A stretch of 64,000 bases of DNA from NCBI RefSeq assembly GCF_027580225.2, contig NC_073355.2, positions 19,444,001 through 19,508,000 of the forward strand, given 5' to 3'. The DNA comes from Misgurnus anguillicaudatus (lineage: Eukaryota > Chordata > Actinopteri > Cypriniformes > Cobitidae). Each line of letters starts with the position of its first letter. Within the stretch, counting starts at the first letter, position 1. This document shows, in pieces, positions 60,601-64,000 of this stretch. The position numbers were made by a program, and so were the translations under genes. A model generated the notes under the pieces. It was not told the origin of the DNA, made no database searches, and saw only the letters and a program-made list of their open reading frames with translations.

Positions 60601-61749
60601 TTTATTGTGCTGGAAAATAGTTTAATAATTCAGCAGAGTTACAAAAAGTTTCATTTACAAGATCACTGTACTTTTATTAAACTGTATGGCTTTCTTTTTT
60701 ACTTTCTTTGGCTTTTTGTTTCTTCGCCCCACTGTGGCATCTGCATACGCTATCAGAGCCGAATGCCGTACTCTCAGCAGGAGCATTTCAACTGACCTTT
60801 CCTTCACTAACCTTCTTTCACTCTAACCTTTCCATTTGGAGTCCAATGGCTTATCCAGAGATTCATATTTATTAAAGGTCTTGTAATTGTAATGATAAAA
60901 AGCATTTCGAGAATTTTGTCTTTTAGTTTTTTGTCTTTAAAGCCTAGCTTTCAAATGCTAGTTTCATATTTATGTACTAGAGTGCTTTTCAAACTATATC
61001 CAGAAAGGAATTGCACTGACCATCTCCTAAAAGCTTTTGACCTTTTGTCCAGTCTCTGAGTGCATAGATATCTTCAGCCCGGCTATTTGAAACTTCATTT
61101 CAAATCATTTTGGCGCCTGGTGAGTCCTTAAACCCAAAATAACACCTGAATCGTGGTGCCATAAACATTTTAACACCTAAAGCCTTTGCTTTCTACTCCC
61201 TACCACAACATGATAAGGGAATAAAATCCCTTCTAAAATGAACTGCTGGAAGACAGCAGTAACCAGCGGGTGTGTGGATTTTGTGCAGATTTCACGAAGC
61301 TAATGTTGTGTGGAACTAAGACTCATTATCTGTGTGGGGCTTTTTGGCTTCTCATTAAAGTGAAAAGATGCTGCGGTATCAGATGCTTTCTTCCCCAGTG
61401 GTTGAAGTCACCAAGCCGTTGTCTCTTCTTCACCGTAGCCCAATGCATCTTCAGGGATCACTTCGGAAATGAATCCTGATTATCTGACAACGGCATCAAT
61501 CAACAGATTTTTTAATTTAGCTTCAAGTGTTGTCTAAAATTAATATCTAATATAAAATCTTATCATTGTTATGATGTTTATGATATTTTAGTTAAAATAC
61601 AATAAGGTTTCCCAATCTGGGGTTCGCCAACCCCTTGTGGCTTGTAAGGGAATTGCAGTGGGTTCATTGATGCCCTCTAAAAATGGTACTCAAAGTTATT
61701 TTTAACCCTTCCTTGAGTAAATATTGGACAGAATATTCTTGGTTAAAAA
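60601..61749. other. Intronic sequence, nothing recognised
   Basis: About 1.1 kb of AT-rich intron without recognised repeats or exons. Confidence 0.5.
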
Positions 61750-62695
61750 CATAGACTGCAGAGCTGTCGAGCTTTTTATAAGCCAATAGTTGGCAGAGCC
61801 TGCCCTCGCCATCTTGCCCGTGCATCACTCGCGGATGACCGAAAATGGGTAGAAGCGGGATGTGGGTCAAGCTGAGGTGGCTGGTAACTGAAACCACGCC
61901 TGCCTAGCTCGACTCTTGTGACAGCAGTGGCAGTTCACCCGTCAATCAAGTGGCCACGCCCTTAATTAAGAAGAACTTTACTTCTGCGTTCAGACCAGCC
62001 ACGGTAGAGGTGTCAAGCGTGAGTGATTTCAATGTCAAGTAAATGTGAAGATGTGTTGACGCGTGTCTGGAGGTCTCGTGGTTTGAATGAGGCGTTTAGC
62101 GCTGCGCAGTAAGCGCAATTCCGTCTTATTCGCGCGGATGCCGTGAATTGAGTGTTGCCGCAGCAAACGCACAATTTGAAAAATTTTAACTTTGGCGGAA
62201 AAACGTGTCGCGTTAACCAATCAGGAGTTTGCTCTAGTAGTGACGTGATTACAGGAAGCGAGCGGAGTCGCAGAAGCCCCTCCCATGACGCGAATGTCCA
62301 CGTAAATGTCTCGACTAAAATTTCACGCGCGGCTTTCATGTGCGAATGAAGCGAGGAAACTCAAAATGTTCAAGCGGCAAACTAGACATGGTAGATGGAA
62401 TTTGACCCCTCAAGCTGGTGTGAACTCACGGTAAGGCTTAATATGAGTTACAAATAAAAACAGTAGTCATGAAAGGAAAAATTAGCTATACAGACCAAAA
62501 GTACTTTTTGTACCAGGCTGTAAACATATTATTTTCTGCTGTATAGTTGGGCATTTTAACATGGGGTCTTTGGGAATTGACTCCCTTTTGGACCCAGTCT
62601 CTAGCGCCATGTCGTTAAATTGCTGTTTAAGTCACTGCTTGGATTCACGTATTGGATTCATCAGAGAGATCAGAAAGGTTGCCCCTCGGTTAAAC
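61750..62695. mobile_element. Family D copy 2, interrupted by family E
   Basis: GCATCACTCGCGGATGACCG, TGGCCACGCCCTTAATTAAG, then after the insertion TAGCTATACAGACCAAAAGT, TGTACCAGGCTGTAAACATA and GAAAGGTTGCCCCTCGGT follow the order of copy 1 (40319-40862). The left end is decayed. Confidence 0.65.
61981..62430. mobile_element. Family E copy 2 inside family D
   Basis: TTA (61978-61980) on the left and GTA (62431-62433, one base decayed) on the right. Ends CTTCTGCGTTCAGACCAGCC and AGCTGGTGTGAACTCACG are inverted. Family D copy 1 near 40588 (GAACTTTAAAGCTTAAT) gives the uninterrupted site. Confidence 0.75.
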
Positions 62696-62699
62696 ATTA

Positions 62700-63639
62700 C
62701 TAAATAAATAAACGATGCTGTGTGTAGTGTGACAATTACACAACACTACAATATATCAGTAAAAAGGAACCTAAAATCTCAGAGGGTACTTCAAGTAAAT
62801 AATTTACATTCAGGGGGTTTCGGCTGACAAAAAAGTAAAAAAAACCCTCCAATATGGAATTAAACGGATCAAATCGTATAGTATTTTTTTAGGGTCACAA
62901 AAACAAGAACAAAACAACACTGAAAAAATTTAATTAAGTTTGATTAAAATGAAATGAACATTAATTTACATTTATTTAATTTTAAGAAAACTTGATTCAA
63001 TCATATTGAACTGGTGTACATAATTGAATTACATAGATCCAACAAGTTAAAAATAAATGTAATTTTAAGAATTCTTAATTCACTTAATTCAGTGAATCAT
63101 GTGGAACCGGTGTGTTTTTTTCAGGTTTGATAGACGTTTAACTTTTCTTTGTTAGTTTATCTATTGGTTTGGCACAGTATAGTTTAAATATTGTACATTC
63201 TCAGAAAAAAAGATACAAAGGTGTACCTCCAAAGGTTTTATCTCCAAAGGTCAAAAATGTGGATTTCCTCTTGATTTGACCCCATTTAGGACAAAGAAGT
63301 TATCCTAAATATGATTGTTTTGCTCCTACGTCTAATTAAATGTATTTTTACTTTTCAACACCCATTTTGTTAGGATTTTAGAAAGTTCTAGTGATATAAT
63401 CAAAGGTACAAAGAAGTATCAACTCTCATACACCTGTGGAAACTTCATAGTCCTCCCTGCTAGTTAAAAAGAACACAGGCATGTGATGAAATCTGAAGCC
63501 TCTCTCCATGGGTTTAATTTAGAGGATAAAACAAACATCCCAAGCACATCTTTTGGTGCTCACCGCCTGCACTCAGCAGGAACTCCATCTTCCAGAAATT
63601 ATTAATAAAGTAATCAATAAAATAAAAAGTGAGTGCCTA
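62700..63639. other. Intronic sequence, nothing recognised
   Basis: AT-rich intron with no repeat pair or exon that I can support. Confidence 0.5.
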
Positions 63640-64000
63640 AAGCCCGGGATACACTGCAGGATTTTTGCACTCCTATAAGATCATTACCTTGTGCGATATG
63701 GATCGTTTAAACTTGGGTACGACAAGCATGTACGACAAGATTACGTTGATGACACCTATTGAATTGGAGGCTTCAATGGCTGCACCATACGTAAACAAAT
63801 ACTACGCTGGTACGCAGGTCGCATCAGAAAACATACTGTGAGGTGATCATGCTGAATTTCTGATGCTGTCCGTAAACTATCGTAGGCTATCTTTGGATGC
63901 AAGATCGGGAAAATGTCTTTGAACCTCTCTCACTGTACAAAGTAGGACCACTGATGAAGAGCCACGATCACAAAAATTGTGTCGATTGTTTCACAATGGC
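63640..64000. mobile_element. Left part of a DNA transposon, cut by the window edge
   Basis: AAGCCCGGGATACACTGCAG near 63640 resembles the left arm of elements whose ends mention GTACACACCACAAGAT (compare 52638). The right arm is beyond the window. Low certainty. Confidence 0.3.

Overview
The window is vertebrate nuclear DNA, almost certainly from a teleost and probably a cyprinid or close relative (carp, goldfish, zebrafish group). Eight spliced exons with GT-AG borders encode immunoglobulin domains, and they sit in long introns packed with non-autonomous DNA transposons of types common in cyprinid genomes. The species assignment is an inference from repeat types and protein similarity recalled from memory. 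No prokaryotic features are present.

The only host gene I can support is part of sidekick-1 (sdk1), on the + strand. The exons lie at 33212-33323, 34451-34641, 40013-40096, 42280-42474, 51979-52095, 55244-55411, 58275-58377 and 58636-58809. Together they give 1144 coding bases with compatible phases at every junction (1/2/1/1/1/1/1/2/2) and no stop. They encode Ig domains 3, 4, 5 and 6 of the six that precede the fibronectin III array. Exons for the signal peptide and Ig1-2 should lie upstream of the window. Those for the FNIII repeats, membrane segment and cytoplasmic tail should lie downstream.

Layout: 1-33.2 kb is one intron. It holds a broken Tc1-type transposase (1-485), a 1.1 kb polypyrimidine tract (2.56-3.67 kb), hAT-like and TTAA-flanked elements at 5.9-7.2 kb, a nest of elements at 7.3-10.2 kb, a hAT at 16 kb, SINE pieces, and a 3.4 kb nest at 26.5-29.9 kb in which elements lie four deep. 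33.2-58.8 kb holds the exons, separated by introns carrying four copies of a foldback element (family A), a (GATA)n array, several miniature elements and more nests. 58.8-64 kb is the next intron, with a Harbinger-like element at 59.6-60.4 kb and another nest at 61.7-62.7 kb.

The notable content is the transposon record. Many insertions can be bounded to the base because target-site duplications survive (TTAA, 8 bp, TWA or TA) or because one element interrupts another whose intact sequence is known from elsewhere in the window. Between the repeats are single-copy, homeobox-site-rich stretches (about 4.85-5.89, 12.1-12.56, 19.3-19.86, 25.86-26.15, 41.13-42.06, 46.56-46.93 and 50.95-51.37 kb) that look like candidate conserved non-coding elements. 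I found no new protein-coding system. The long open frames at 2.4-3.7 kb are artefacts of low-complexity DNA.
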